Below, piece by piece: positions 1 through 8,356 of a DNA stretch of 64,000 nt. The stretch is from Cyanobium gracile_A (lineage in GTDB: Bacteria > Cyanobacteriota > Cyanobacteriia > PCC-6307 > Cyanobiaceae), in the NCBI RefSeq assembly GCF_034931305.1, contig NZ_JAYGHY010000007.1, positions 28,037-92,036 of the forward strand, given 5' to 3'. The number at the start of each line of letters is the position of its first letter. The first letter of the stretch is position 1. Under the pieces are notes generated by a model. The model saw only the letters and a program-made list of their open reading frames with translations, did no database searches and was not told where the DNA came from. The translations under genes were made by a program, and so were the position numbers.

Positions 1-1779
1 CTCGCCGTCGAGGGCACGGGCGCAGCGATCCACCTCCTGGCGCAGGTGGGCGCTGAGCAGATCGGAGAGGGCCATCTGGCCGCCCCCCCAGGCCGGCACC
101 ATGGCGCTGCGACGCGTCGTGGCCTTGACCATCGCGGTCATCTCCCGCAGCCGCACGAACTCCAGCTGGCGGCCGGCGAAGAAGAAGACATCCCCGGGTT
201 TGAGCCGGCTGATGAACACTTCCTCCACGTGGCCCAGCACGGCCCCACGCACGAAACGGACGGTCACGGACCGATCGGCGCTGATCGTGCCGATGTTGAG
301 CCGGTGCAGGCGGGCCACGGCCGTCTCCCGCACCACGAAGCGCTGGGGGACGCCCGCGCTCGCCTCCAGCGGCTCCCGCTCCAGCTTGCGGTAGCGCGGG
401 TAGGCGCCCAGGCAGTCGCCCCCGTCCTCGAGAAAGCGCAGGCACCAGTCCCAGTGGCTCCGCTCCAGCTGGCGGTAACTCCAGCTGCGGCGCACGGCCT
501 CAAATGTGGCTTCGGGCTCGAAGCCCGGACCGCAGGCCAGGCTCACCAGGTGCTGCAGCAGCACATCCAGCGGCGCCTGCGGCGGACGGCGGTGTTCCAC
601 CAACCCTTCCCCCAGCCCCCGGCGCATCGCTGACACCTCCAGCAGTTCCAGGGCGTTGGTGGGCATGAACAGCACCTGGGCCGTGCCGCCGGGCGCATGG
701 GCCGAACGGCCCGCCCGCTGCAGCAGCCGGGCCAGGTTCTTGGCACTGCCGATCTGCACCACCCGCTCCACAGGCTGAAAGTCCACCCCCAGATCGAGGG
801 AGCTGGTGCAGACCACCCAGCGGATCGCGGCGGCCTTCACCCCCGCCTCAATGGCTTCACGGGCGGCCCGGTCGATGGCGCTGTGGTGCAGGGCCAGGGC
901 CCCGTCCATTTCCGGGCAGGCGAAGCGCAGGCACTGGTGCCAGCGCTCGGCCTGGTTGCGGGTGTTGGTGAACAGCAGGGTGGAGACATCCGGCTCCATG
1001 GCCGCCACCAGCTCCTCGTACATGCGCAGGCCCAGATGGCCGGCCCAGGGGAAGCCGTCGATGCTGTCGGGCAGCAGGCTGCGGATCTGTGTGTCCCGCC
1101 GGATCCGCGCCGTGATGATGCGCGGCTCGATGCCGACACCCACCGCGGCCCGGGCCGCCTCTTCCAGGTTGCCGATGGTGGCGCTGATCGCCCAGGTGCG
1201 CAGGGCCGGCCGCCGGCTCCGCAGCCAGCTCAGGCAGAGCTCGCTCTGGGAGCCCCGCTTGCTGCCCATCAGCTCGTGCCATTCGTCGATCACCACCGCC
1301 TCGAGGTCGGCGAACAACGCCTCGGCCCGGGGGCCGGCCAGCAGCAGCGAGAGGGACTCGGGGGTGGTGATCAGGATCTGCGGCGGCAGCTTCAGCTGCT
1401 TACCGCGTTCGTGGCTGCTGGTGTCACCGTTGCGCAGTCCCACCCGCAGCGGCCAGCCCATGGTGTCGATCGGTTCCCGGATCGCCAGCAGCAGGTCGCG
1501 GCTCAGGGCCCGCAGGGGCGTCAGCACCACCAGACGCAGCCCGCCATCCGGTCCGGCTCCCCTCTTCGGTCCGGCGCCATCGTTCTCGGCCAGCATCGCC
1601 GCGATCGGCCCCATCACGGCGGCGTAGGTCTTGCCGGAGCCGGTGGGCACCTGGATCAGGCCGCTGCCCCCTTCCAGGTAGGCACGCCAGCACTGCCGCT
1701 GGAACGGCATCGGCCGCCAGCCGCGGCGAGAGAACCAGTCCTCGATGGGCCGCAGCGCTGCCGCGAAGGAACGGGTCAA
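1..1779 (-). CDS. Ligase-associated DEXH-box DNA helicase (Lhr-like), 3' end cut by window
   Basis: Superfamily 2 DNA helicase of the ligase-associated, Lhr-like type, expected to unwind DNA in repair together with the ATP-dependent ligase and MBL nuclease encoded further right. The minus-strand translation shows Walker A GSGKT at residues 47-51, the DEXH-type box VIDEWHEL, the motif SATIGN, a helicase C domain with TNTRNQAE and CTSSLDLGVD, and QRAGRSAH. About 593 codons are visible; the C-terminus lies beyond position 1. The frame opens at a TTG (1779) that lies 13 nt after the DUF350 stop, so the two are probably cotranscribed. An exact start is uncertain because no ATG fits. The long plus-strand frame opposite it is a shadow. 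Confidence 0.88.
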   Translation of the reverse strand, partial: MTRSFAAALRPIEDWFSRRGWRPMPFQRQCWRAYLEGGSGLIQVPTGSGKTYAAVMGPIAAMLAENDGAGPKRGAGPDGGLRLVVLTPLRALSRDLLLAIREPIDTMGWPLRVGLRNGDTSSHERGKQLKLPPQILITTPESLSLLLAGPRAEALFADLEAVVIDEWHELMGSKRGSQSELCLSWLRSRRPALRTWAISATIGNLEEAARAAVGVGIEPRIITARIRRDTQIRSLLPDSIDGFPWAGHLGLRMYEELVAAMEPDVSTLLFTNTRNQAERWHQCLRFACPEMDGALALHHSAIDRAAREAIEAGVKAAAIRWVVCTSSLDLGVDFQPVERVVQIGSAKNLARLLQRAGRSAHAPGGTAQVLFMPTNALELLEVSAMRRGLGEGLVEHRRPPQAPLDVLLQHLVSLACGPGFEPEATFEAVRRSWSYRQLERSHWDWCLRFLEDGGDCLGAYPRYRKLEREPLEASAGVPQRFVVRETAVARLHRLNIGTISADRSVTVRFVRGAVLGHVEEVFISRLKPGDVFFFAGRQLEFVRLREMTAMVKATTRRSAMVPAWGGGQMALSDLLSAHLRQEVDRCARALDGE

Positions 1780-1792
1780 GGGGGGCGGCGGA

Positions 1793-2002
1793 TCAGGTGG
1801 AGAGCACGGCCACCACCACGGCGGCGATGGCCAGGATCACCGCCCCCAGCACCACCCCGGCGGCGATGTTGCCGCGGCGGATCTCGGCCCGGTAGTCGAT
1901 CGGGGAAAGGCGATCGAAGAGCAGCAGCCCGAGGTAGATCAGGATGATGCCCAGAAAGGTCCAGCCGACCATCAGCAGCATCTGGAGCAGTGGTTTGACC
2001 AT
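1793..2002 (-). CDS. DUF350 family small membrane protein
   Basis: A 69-residue protein with two hydrophobic segments (about residues 9-29 and 46-67) separated by a short polar stretch with RLSPIDYRAEIRRGN. This is the layout of DUF350/YjfL-type inner-membrane proteins. The biochemical role is unknown. DUF350 genes recur beside DUF4178 and spermidine-synthase-like genes in other bacteria, and exactly those families lie divergently at 2057-5544, separated by only 54 bp. It ends 13 nt before the helicase start and so probably shares a transcript with it. Confidence 0.75.
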   Translation of the reverse strand: MVKPLLQMLLMVGWTFLGIILIYLGLLLFDRLSPIDYRAEIRRGNIAAGVVLGAVILAIAAVVVAVLST

Positions 2003-2056
2003 CCCCTCGTTTCAACGCCACCCCCACCGTAGGGATGGACAGGAGGCCAGCTCCTG

Positions 2057-3091
2057 ATGGCGGCGGCATCCCTGGACGGGCGGCGTGATCCGGCCCTGCT
2101 GCTCTGGCCCCTGGCCAGCCTGCTGCTGCCGCTGCTGCCCCTGCTGGTGCTGCTGCTGTCGGCCGTGGAGTGGCCCCGGCGGCTGGTGATGGTGGTGCCG
2201 GAAGGGGAGCGCGTGCTCAGTGCCCCCTTTGAGCTGCGGGACGGTTGGCTGGGCGGCCCTCGGCTGGCGCTGACGGCCGAGATCCCGCCCAACAGCTCGA
2301 TCGAGCTGGATGTGGCCCTCCTTGATGCAACCGGCCGCACCGTGCTGGATCTCACCAAGGACGGGTGGCGTGCCAGTGGCGTCTGGGCGGAGGGGGGGGA
2401 GAGCGGTACCTGGCAGGAAGACGATGCGGGCCTGGCTCTGGCGATGCGGCCAGGGCAGAGCGGCCGCTTCCAGCTGGCGGTGCAGGTGCAGGATCTGCTC
2501 GATGAAGCGGGCCGCACGCTGCCCAATCCGGTTGTCGTGCGCGGCAGCATTCGCAACCACAGCGTCGACGCCCCCCTGCTGCTGTTCACCGCCGTGCTGT
2601 CGCTGGCGGTGGTGCAGGTGCTGCTGCTGGCCAGCTACCGCATCGGCCGGGGCCGCTGGGTCCAGCGCAGCCAGGAGGCCAGTGCCGCAATCCGCTGTGA
2701 AGCTGGAGGCCCGGGGCTGCTGCGACTGGATGTCGTGGCGCGCTGGGAGCTGCCCCACGACAATCCACCGCTGGGGCAGCCCCCGGGCCCGGCGGCCCTG
2801 GAGCTGCGGGTGAGCGATGCCCATGGGCGCCCGCGCCTGCAGCATCGCGGGATGGTGGTGGTGGCCCACCGTTCCGATGATGGCGACCACTGGTTGTCTG
2901 TCCGCCAGTCCCTGCACCTGCGGCTTCCGGAGCGCGGCAGCTACCGCTTTCGGGTCGAGCTGCCGGAGGTGTTCCGCGCCGATGGCGATGCCTGGGAGAT
3001 CGAATGGCTGCGGCTCAGCGTCGAGGACGGTCGGATGACCGCCTGGCCGGTGCCCGTTCTGACCCTGGCTGGGGCGGAGGAGGGCCGCTGA
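2057..3091 (+). CDS. Uncharacterised two-span membrane protein of the DUF4178/SpeE-like cassette
   Basis: A 344-residue protein I cannot assign to a named family. It has a strongly hydrophobic segment at about residues 14-36 and a second at about 175-196. Between them lies a mostly beta-type region of about 135 residues, likely extracytoplasmic, and after them a polar C-terminal domain of about 145 residues that looks beta-rich. A clear Shine-Dalgarno AGGAGG (2041-2046) lies 10 nt before the ATG. It is the first of four same-strand genes (to 5544), with 1 nt to the next one. Context suggests an envelope-associated complex with the SpeE-like and DUF4178 proteins; this is inference. Confidence 0.75.
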   Translation: MAAASLDGRRDPALLLWPLASLLLPLLPLLVLLLSAVEWPRRLVMVVPEGERVLSAPFELRDGWLGGPRLALTAEIPPNSSIELDVALLDATGRTVLDLTKDGWRASGVWAEGGESGTWQEDDAGLALAMRPGQSGRFQLAVQVQDLLDEAGRTLPNPVVVRGSIRNHSVDAPLLLFTAVLSLAVVQVLLLASYRIGRGRWVQRSQEASAAIRCEAGGPGLLRLDVVARWELPHDNPPLGQPPGPAALELRVSDAHGRPRLQHRGMVVVAHRSDDGDHWLSVRQSLHLRLPERGSYRFRVELPEVFRADGDAWEIEWLRLSVEDGRMTAWPVPVLTLAGAEEGR

Positions 3092-3092
3092 G

Positions 3093-3326
3093 ATGGCCGA
3101 CGAACGCGGGCTGATTCTGTTGCTGGCCGTGGCGGTGGTCGCCGTCGGCACCGTTACGGCCGTGACCCGCCCTGGCCTCTGGCGCCTCGGCCAGGACGGC
3201 ACCCCCGCTGCCGGCAGCGGTGTGCGCTACGGCGGCAGCTACCGGGCCGGACGATGGGTGGCGGCCCCGACACGCCGCCAGGACTGGTCGGGCTTCCAGG
3301 GGCGCGGACCGGGCGCGGCCAAGTGA
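3093..3326 (+). CDS. Small single-span membrane protein, hypothetical
   Basis: 77 residues with one N-terminal hydrophobic helix (about residues 6-24, ILLLAVAVVAVGTVTA) and a basic, glycine-rich soluble tail. It starts one base after the stop of the upstream gene, behind a purine-rich GGAGGAGGG site. Its stop codon overlaps the GTG start of the next gene (GTGA at 3323-3326), which argues that it is real and translationally coupled. Small proteins of this kind (for example DUF4247-like) are found in similar cassettes, but I cannot confirm the family. Confidence 0.6.
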   Translation: MADERGLILLLAVAVVAVGTVTAVTRPGLWRLGQDGTPAAGSGVRYGGSYRAGRWVAAPTRRQDWSGFQGRGPGAAK

Positions 3327-4870
3327 CGCTTCGGACCCTTCCGGCCCTGACCTCCCTGCAGGTGCGGGTGCTGCTGGCGGCGGCGGCCCTTTCCTCCACG
3401 GTCAGCCTGGTGCTGGAACTGATGTTGGCCACCCAGGCCAGCTACCTGCTGGGCGACCATGCCCTGGCCACAGGCGTGGTGATCGGCACGTTCCTGGCCG
3501 CCATGGGGCTGGGCGCCTGGCTGAGTCAGTTCCTGGCCGTTGGCCCCGAACCCGGCTTCGTGCTGCTGCAGTGGTTTCTGGCCGTGGAACTGGCCCTGGC
3601 TCCCCTGTGCCTGCTGGCGCCCCTGGCCCTGTTCGCCCTTTTCCGGGTGGGCGGGCCGGTGTGGCTGGCTCTGGTGGTCTGCACCGTGCTGGTGGGGGTG
3701 CTCGGTGGCATGGAGATTCCACTGCTGACCCGGCTGCTGGAGTGCGGTCAGCAGCTGCGTGTGGCCCTGGCCCGGGTGCTGGCCCTCGATTACCTGGGGG
3801 CTCTGGTGGGTGCCCTGCTGTTCCCCCTGGTGCTGCTCCCCTGGCTGGGCCTGCTGCCCACCGCTGGACTGCTGGCCCTGGTGCCCCTGGTCAGTTGCGT
3901 GGCCATCGCTGTTGTGTTCCCGGTGGGACGCCGCTGGCGCCGCTCGATCGCCGTGGCCTTTCCCGTGATCGCGTTGGCCGGCTGGGGGCTGGTGCCGCTT
4001 GGGGATCGGATCGAGGATGGCCTCTACGACGATCCGGTGGTGAGCCGTCTGCAGAGCCGTCAGCAGCGCATCGTGCTCACCCGTCGCCGCGACGACCTGC
4101 GCCTGTTCCTCGATGGCCAGCTGCAGTTCTCGAGCCTCGATGAGTACCGCTACCACGAGGCCCTGGTGCATCCGGCGATGGCGTTGCAGGGCCGGCCCCA
4201 GCGGGTGTTGCTGCTGGGAGCAGGCGATGGCCTGGCCCTGCGGGAGGTGCTGCGTTGGCCTGGCGTGAGGCAGGTGGACGTGCTGGAACTCGATCCGGCC
4301 ATGGTGAAGCTGGCCCGGGAGCAGCCGTTCCTGCGGCGCCTCAACGGCGCCAGCCTGGAGGACAAGCGGGTGCGGCTCGTGATCGGCGATGCCTTCGAGC
4401 GGGTGCGGCAGCTGCGGGGCACCTACGACGTGATCATCGCCGACTTCCCTGACCCGGCCACGCCGCCGCTGGCGCGCCTTTACAGCGTCACCTTCTACGG
4501 GCGTCTGCTGCGCCGTCTGGCCCCCGACGGCATGTTGGTCACCCAGGCCTCGACACCCTTCTTCAGCCCCAAGGTGCTGGCCTCGATCCAGGCCACCCTG
4601 AAAGAGTTGAACCTGACCACCCGGCCCTACGGCGTGGACGTGCCCAGTTTCGGCCCCTGGGGATTCGTGCTGGCCCACCGGGGCCAGCGGCAACCGGCGC
4701 AGGCGCTGCTGCCCTTCCAGGGCCGCTGGATCGACCAGGGGCAGCTGGACCGGCTCTTTCCCCTGAGCCGGGACCTGGCCCTGCCGCCGGGGGAGCGGGT
4801 GCTGCCCAACCGCCTGCACCGGCCGGTGCTGTCCGACTACCAGCGCCAAGGGCGCTGGCGGGAGAACTGA
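3323..4870 (+). CDS. Membrane-anchored spermidine/spermine synthase-like protein
   Basis: A 515-residue fusion of a polytopic N-terminal membrane domain (about seven hydrophobic helices up to residue 215) and a C-terminal polyamine-synthase/SAM-type Rossmann domain. The SAM/dcSAM-binding loop LLGAGDG lies near residue 297 with ELDPAMVK after it. The catalytic-type motif DFPDP (near residue 374) keeps both aspartates of the DxxD pattern of aminopropyltransferases. A substrate cannot be read from sequence, and many membrane-fused relatives have unknown substrates. I chose the GTG at 3323 because it overlaps the previous stop as GTGA; an in-frame ATG at 3254 would overlap that gene by 73 nt. Confidence 0.82.
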   Translation: MTLRTLPALTSLQVRVLLAAAALSSTVSLVLELMLATQASYLLGDHALATGVVIGTFLAAMGLGAWLSQFLAVGPEPGFVLLQWFLAVELALAPLCLLAPLALFALFRVGGPVWLALVVCTVLVGVLGGMEIPLLTRLLECGQQLRVALARVLALDYLGALVGALLFPLVLLPWLGLLPTAGLLALVPLVSCVAIAVVFPVGRRWRRSIAVAFPVIALAGWGLVPLGDRIEDGLYDDPVVSRLQSRQQRIVLTRRRDDLRLFLDGQLQFSSLDEYRYHEALVHPAMALQGRPQRVLLLGAGDGLALREVLRWPGVRQVDVLELDPAMVKLAREQPFLRRLNGASLEDKRVRLVIGDAFERVRQLRGTYDVIIADFPDPATPPLARLYSVTFYGRLLRRLAPDGMLVTQASTPFFSPKVLASIQATLKELNLTTRPYGVDVPSFGPWGFVLAHRGQRQPAQALLPFQGRWIDQGQLDRLFPLSRDLALPPGERVLPNRLHRPVLSDYQRQGRWREN

Positions 4871-4950
4871 TCAGCGCCTTTCGCGGAGTCGGTCCACCAG
4901 CCTCCATAAGCTGTGCCAGCCGGCTGTGATGGTCCGGCCCCTGCGCACCG

Positions 4951-5544
4951 ATGGCTGTCTGGTTCCTCCTGCCCCTGCTGCTGCTGGCCGCCGTTGCCCT
5001 GCTGCTCCTGCGGCGCTTGCGCCTGCGTCGCCAGGCGCCCAAGCTGTTGGGCCGCACCCTCTTCAACCTGACCATCGGCGACATCGTCCAGTACGACGGC
5101 CGCGACTGGGTGGTGGAAGACCGGCTCCTCTACGACGACGCCGGCTTCCAGTGGCTGGAGTACCTGCTGCGCGACGGCAACGATGGCCGCTGGCTCAGCG
5201 TCTGCGAGGACGACTGGCTGGAAGTGAGCTGGCTGGAGGACGCCCCGGCCTCGGAGCTGGAGGGTCTGACCGCCGATTTTCCCGATCACCTGCGCTGTCG
5301 TGGCCAGCTGTATCACCTGAAGGAAAGGGGCCGGGCCTCGGTGAGCGCCGCCGCCCGGGTGATGAACCGGCGCCTGCAGGGCTGCCGCTTCGGCGATTAC
5401 GAGGGGGCGGATGGCCGCTTGCTGTCCCTGGAGCGCTGGGAGGAGGGGGACGCACCCGGGCCGCCGGAGTTGAGTCTTGGCCGTCGCATCGACCCTGCCG
5501 CCCCGGTGCTCCTGCCCGGCGATGGCCGTTCTGTTTATCGCTGA
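4951..5544 (+). CDS. DUF4178 domain protein, membrane-anchored
   Basis: 197 residues: an N-terminal hydrophobic anchor (about 3-20) followed by a beta-rich domain with IGDIVQYDGRDWVVEDRLLY and the repeated pattern WLEYLL/WLSVCEDDWLEVSW typical of DUF4178. Function is unknown. It closes the cassette that begins at 2057, 80 nt after the SpeE-like gene, and its last 10 nt overlap the 3' end of the ligase gene on the other strand. DUF4178, DUF350 and SpeE-like proteins recur together in bacterial envelope-related clusters (established association, mechanism unknown). Confidence 0.78.
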   Translation: MAVWFLLPLLLLAAVALLLLRRLRLRRQAPKLLGRTLFNLTIGDIVQYDGRDWVVEDRLLYDDAGFQWLEYLLRDGNDGRWLSVCEDDWLEVSWLEDAPASELEGLTADFPDHLRCRGQLYHLKERGRASVSAAARVMNRRLQGCRFGDYEGADGRLLSLERWEEGDAPGPPELSLGRRIDPAAPVLLPGDGRSVYR

Positions 5545-7184
5545 CCGGCTGGATCCTCCAGCAGGGCCAGGGCACTGGTGAGGCTGTCTGCCGATTCGGG
5601 GGTGCGGTCGCGACGCCAGCGCAGGATGCGGGGGAAGCGCACGGCCAGACCGCTGCGGTGGCGTGCGGAGCGTTGCAGGCCCTCGAAGCCCAGGCTGAAG
5701 ACCAGCAGTGGCTCCACAGCCCTCACCGGGCCGAAGCGCTCGGTGGTGTGGCGGCGGATCCAGCGGTCCAGCTCGGTGATCTCGCTGTCGTCGAGCCCCG
5801 AATAGGCCTTGGCGAAGGTGACCAGGCGGCCCTCGCCATCCCAGAGGCCAAAGGTGTAGTCGGTGTAGAGGTTGGCGCGGCGGCCACTGCCGGCCTGGGC
5901 GTAGAGCAGCACCGCATCGAGCTCCATCGGCTCGAGCTTGTGCTTCCACCACAGCCCGCGGCGCCGTCCGACGCCATAGGCCGAATCCAGCGCCTTGAGC
6001 ATCAGCCCTTCGGCGCCCACGGAGCGGGCCAGCTGCCGCAGCGCTTCAAGCGCGTCCCAGCTCCCCAGCGGCAGCACCGGTGAGAGGCGCAGGAGCCCGG
6101 TCGTGGGGGTGGAAACCGCCTCAGGCAGCCCCTGCACCAGATCCTCCAGGGCGGCGCGGCGCCGGCTCAGGGGCTCGGGGCGCAGATCCTGGCCCCCCCT
6201 TTCCAGCAGGTCGTAGGCGACGAAGGCCGCCGGGCACTCCCGCAGCAGGGCGGCGCCGGGCTTCTGCCGCCCCAGCCGCCGCTGCAGGGGGCCGAAGCCG
6301 GCGGGCTGGGGCGCCTGCGCCGGCCAGACGGTCAGCTCCCCATCCAGCACCGTGCCCGGCGGCAACCCTTCGGCCATCCCCTCCAGCTCGGGGAAGCTGG
6401 CATTGATCAATTCCTCGCCGCGGCTCCACAGAAAGGTCTGGCCGCTGCGCCGGATCAGCTGGGCGCGGATCCCGTCCCACTTCCACTCCACCTGCCAGCC
6501 GGCGGGGTCGGTGGCGGTCAGGCGCTGGGCCTCCAACGGTGAGGCCAGGCAGAAGGGATAGGGCCGGCTGATCGGGGCGGCCGCGCCGTCGTCCAGCGGC
6601 GCCACCAGGGCCTGCATGGCCGCGGCAGAGGGCTCGAAACCGCCCATCAGGCGGTGGGCCAGCTCCGCCTCCTCCAGCCCTGACACCTGGGCCAGGGCCC
6701 GGGTGACCAGGCCCGCGGCCACCCCCACCCGGAAGCCGCCGGTGAGCAGCTTGTTGAACAGGAAGCACTGGCCATCGGGCAGGGCCGCCCAGATCGCAAG
6801 CACCGCCTGCGCCTGCGCCTCGGCCTCCAGGGCGGCCAGGGCCGGCAGCCGCGTGCCCATCCATTCGGCCAGGGAGAGCTCCAGGGGCGGAGCCGGCGGC
6901 AGGGCCAGCTGGGGGAGCAACAGGGCGATGGTCTCGGCCGAGTCCCCCACCTGGGCATGGCAGGCATCGAACAACCACTCCGGCAGTCCGGAGCGTTCCA
7001 GGCAGATCTGCCGCAGCCGCCGGCCGGTGATCAACCGCCGCCGCCGCTTTCCCAGCAGCAGGGCCAGGGCCCAGGCGCCATCGGCCCCGTCGACCGCCTG
7101 GAGATGGGCGGCCAGCGCCGCCACCCGGTCCTTCGTGCCGGTGCTGCTCTCCAGCTGCTGGATCAGGTCGGCAAAGGCCTGCAT
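5535..7184 (-). CDS. ATP-dependent DNA ligase
   Basis: 549 residues. It joins nicked DNA by the ligase-adenylate mechanism. The adenylation motif is WKWDGIR with Lys235 as nucleophile. Other nucleotidyltransferase motifs are visible: DGELTVW (motif III region), AYDLLE, EGLMLK (motif IV) and WWKHK (motif V). An OB-fold C-terminus follows, and an N-terminal DNA-binding domain occupies the first ~200 residues. The ATG at 7184 lies 4 nt after the stop of the MBL nuclease gene, so the two form an operon. An NAD-dependent LigA is not visible here, and this enzyme belongs to the repair-type ligases that travel with a DEXH helicase and MBL nuclease. Confidence 0.93.
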   Translation of the reverse strand: MQAFADLIQQLESSTGTKDRVAALAAHLQAVDGADGAWALALLLGKRRRRLITGRRLRQICLERSGLPEWLFDACHAQVGDSAETIALLLPQLALPPAPPLELSLAEWMGTRLPALAALEAEAQAQAVLAIWAALPDGQCFLFNKLLTGGFRVGVAAGLVTRALAQVSGLEEAELAHRLMGGFEPSAAAMQALVAPLDDGAAAPISRPYPFCLASPLEAQRLTATDPAGWQVEWKWDGIRAQLIRRSGQTFLWSRGEELINASFPELEGMAEGLPPGTVLDGELTVWPAQAPQPAGFGPLQRRLGRQKPGAALLRECPAAFVAYDLLERGGQDLRPEPLSRRRAALEDLVQGLPEAVSTPTTGLLRLSPVLPLGSWDALEALRQLARSVGAEGLMLKALDSAYGVGRRRGLWWKHKLEPMELDAVLLYAQAGSGRRANLYTDYTFGLWDGEGRLVTFAKAYSGLDDSEITELDRWIRRHTTERFGPVRAVEPLLVFSLGFEGLQRSARHRSGLAVRFPRILRWRRDRTPESADSLTSALALLEDPAGQR

Positions 7185-7188
7185 GGGC

Positions 7189-8238
7189 TCAGGCCACCGC
7201 TGTCGCAGCCGCCGCGGCCATCTCCCCTTCCTCGCTGCGCTGCCCCTCAAAGGCCCGCCCCAGGGGTTCCGCCGCCAGGCCCTGCTCTTCGCGCAGGTAA
7301 CGGGCCAGCCCATCGCTGTTGCCGTGGGTCACATACACCTGGCGGGCGCCGCAGTCGCGCACAGTGCGCAGCAGGCCGTCCCAGTCGGCATGGTCGCTGA
7401 GGGCGAAGCCCCGCTCGAACCCTCGCCGCCGCCGGGCTCCACGCACCGCCATCCAGCCGCTGACGAAGGCCGTCTGGGGATTCACGAACCGCTTCATCCA
7501 GGGGGATCGGTGGGCCGATGGCGGTGCGATCACCAGGCGCCCTGCCAGCGCCTCGCTGCGGGGGAGCTCGCTCAATGGCCGCGTCGGGGGCAGCACCACC
7601 CCTTCGCTCCGGTAGGGCGCCATCAGTGTCTGCACGGCCCCATGCAGCAGCACCTCCTCCTCCACCCCCAGCGCCGCCAGTTCCGCTAATAGCCGCTGGG
7701 CCTTGCCGAAGGCATAGGCGAACAGCAGCGAGGGTCGCTGGGGGGTCTCGCGCCACCAGGCCAGGATCTCGGCCGCCACCTGCCTGCCGGGGCGCCAGCG
7801 GTAGATCGGCAGGCCGAAGGTGGCTTCGGTGATCAGCACGTCGGCGGCCACCGGCTCGAACGGGGCGCAGCTGGGATCAGCATCCCGCTTGTAGTCGCCA
7901 CTGATCAGCCAGGTTTCCCCGCCCGCGCTGATCCGGATCTGGGCCGAGCCCAGCACGTGCCCAGCCGAATGGAACGACACCAGGGCCCCGCCGAGGCGCC
8001 GCTCCTCGCCATAGCCCACGGCCGTCAGGGCGATGCCGGCCCCCAGCCGCTGGCGCAGCACGCCCTCGCCCGCCGCCACTGCCCAGTAGTCGCCGCATCC
8101 CGGCCGGGCGTGGTCGGCGTGGGCGTGGGTGATCAGGGCCCGGCTCACCGGCCGCCAGGGGTCGATCCAGGCGTCGGCGGCTGGACAGTACAGCCCCTCG
8201 GGAGTGAGTTGGATCAGGCCGTCGCCCGGCAGGGCCAT
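7189..8238 (-). CDS. Ligase-associated metallo-beta-lactamase-fold DNA exonuclease
   Basis: 349 residues. The zinc-binding signature THAHADH (His38, His40, Asp42, His43) is followed by HSAGHVLGSAQI, a downstream SGD metal ligand (ISGDYKRD), and FALSDHADW plus YVTHG of the beta-CASP-like C-terminal part. This pattern is that of the SNM1/Artemis-like, ligase-associated DNA damage response exonuclease. I chose ATG 8238 (MALPGDGL); the open frame continues upstream but without family similarity. It is the first gene of the exonuclease-ligase pair. Confidence 0.9.
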   Translation of the reverse strand: MALPGDGLIQLTPEGLYCPAADAWIDPWRPVSRALITHAHADHARPGCGDYWAVAAGEGVLRQRLGAGIALTAVGYGEERRLGGALVSFHSAGHVLGSAQIRISAGGETWLISGDYKRDADPSCAPFEPVAADVLITEATFGLPIYRWRPGRQVAAEILAWWRETPQRPSLLFAYAFGKAQRLLAELAALGVEEEVLLHGAVQTLMAPYRSEGVVLPPTRPLSELPRSEALAGRLVIAPPSAHRSPWMKRFVNPQTAFVSGWMAVRGARRRRGFERGFALSDHADWDGLLRTVRDCGARQVYVTHGNSDGLARYLREEQGLAAEPLGRAFEGQRSEEGEMAAAAATAVA

Positions 8239-8356
8239 GGTGCGCGCAGGCCCAGACGGCGCCGCTGACGGGGGGCAATCGCATCCTGGCGACCCCGGCC
8301 CGTTGACGGCGAGGGCGCTGCCCCCTAGCCATGGGGCAGTGATGTTCTGTGGCTCC

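Noticed and set aside
697..1947. 416-codon plus-strand frame opposite the helicase
   Set aside because: The minus frame has full helicase motifs; this frame is compositional.
3239..4849. 536-codon minus-strand frame opposite the SpeE-like gene
   Set aside because: Gln/His/Gly-rich shadow of a well-supported gene.
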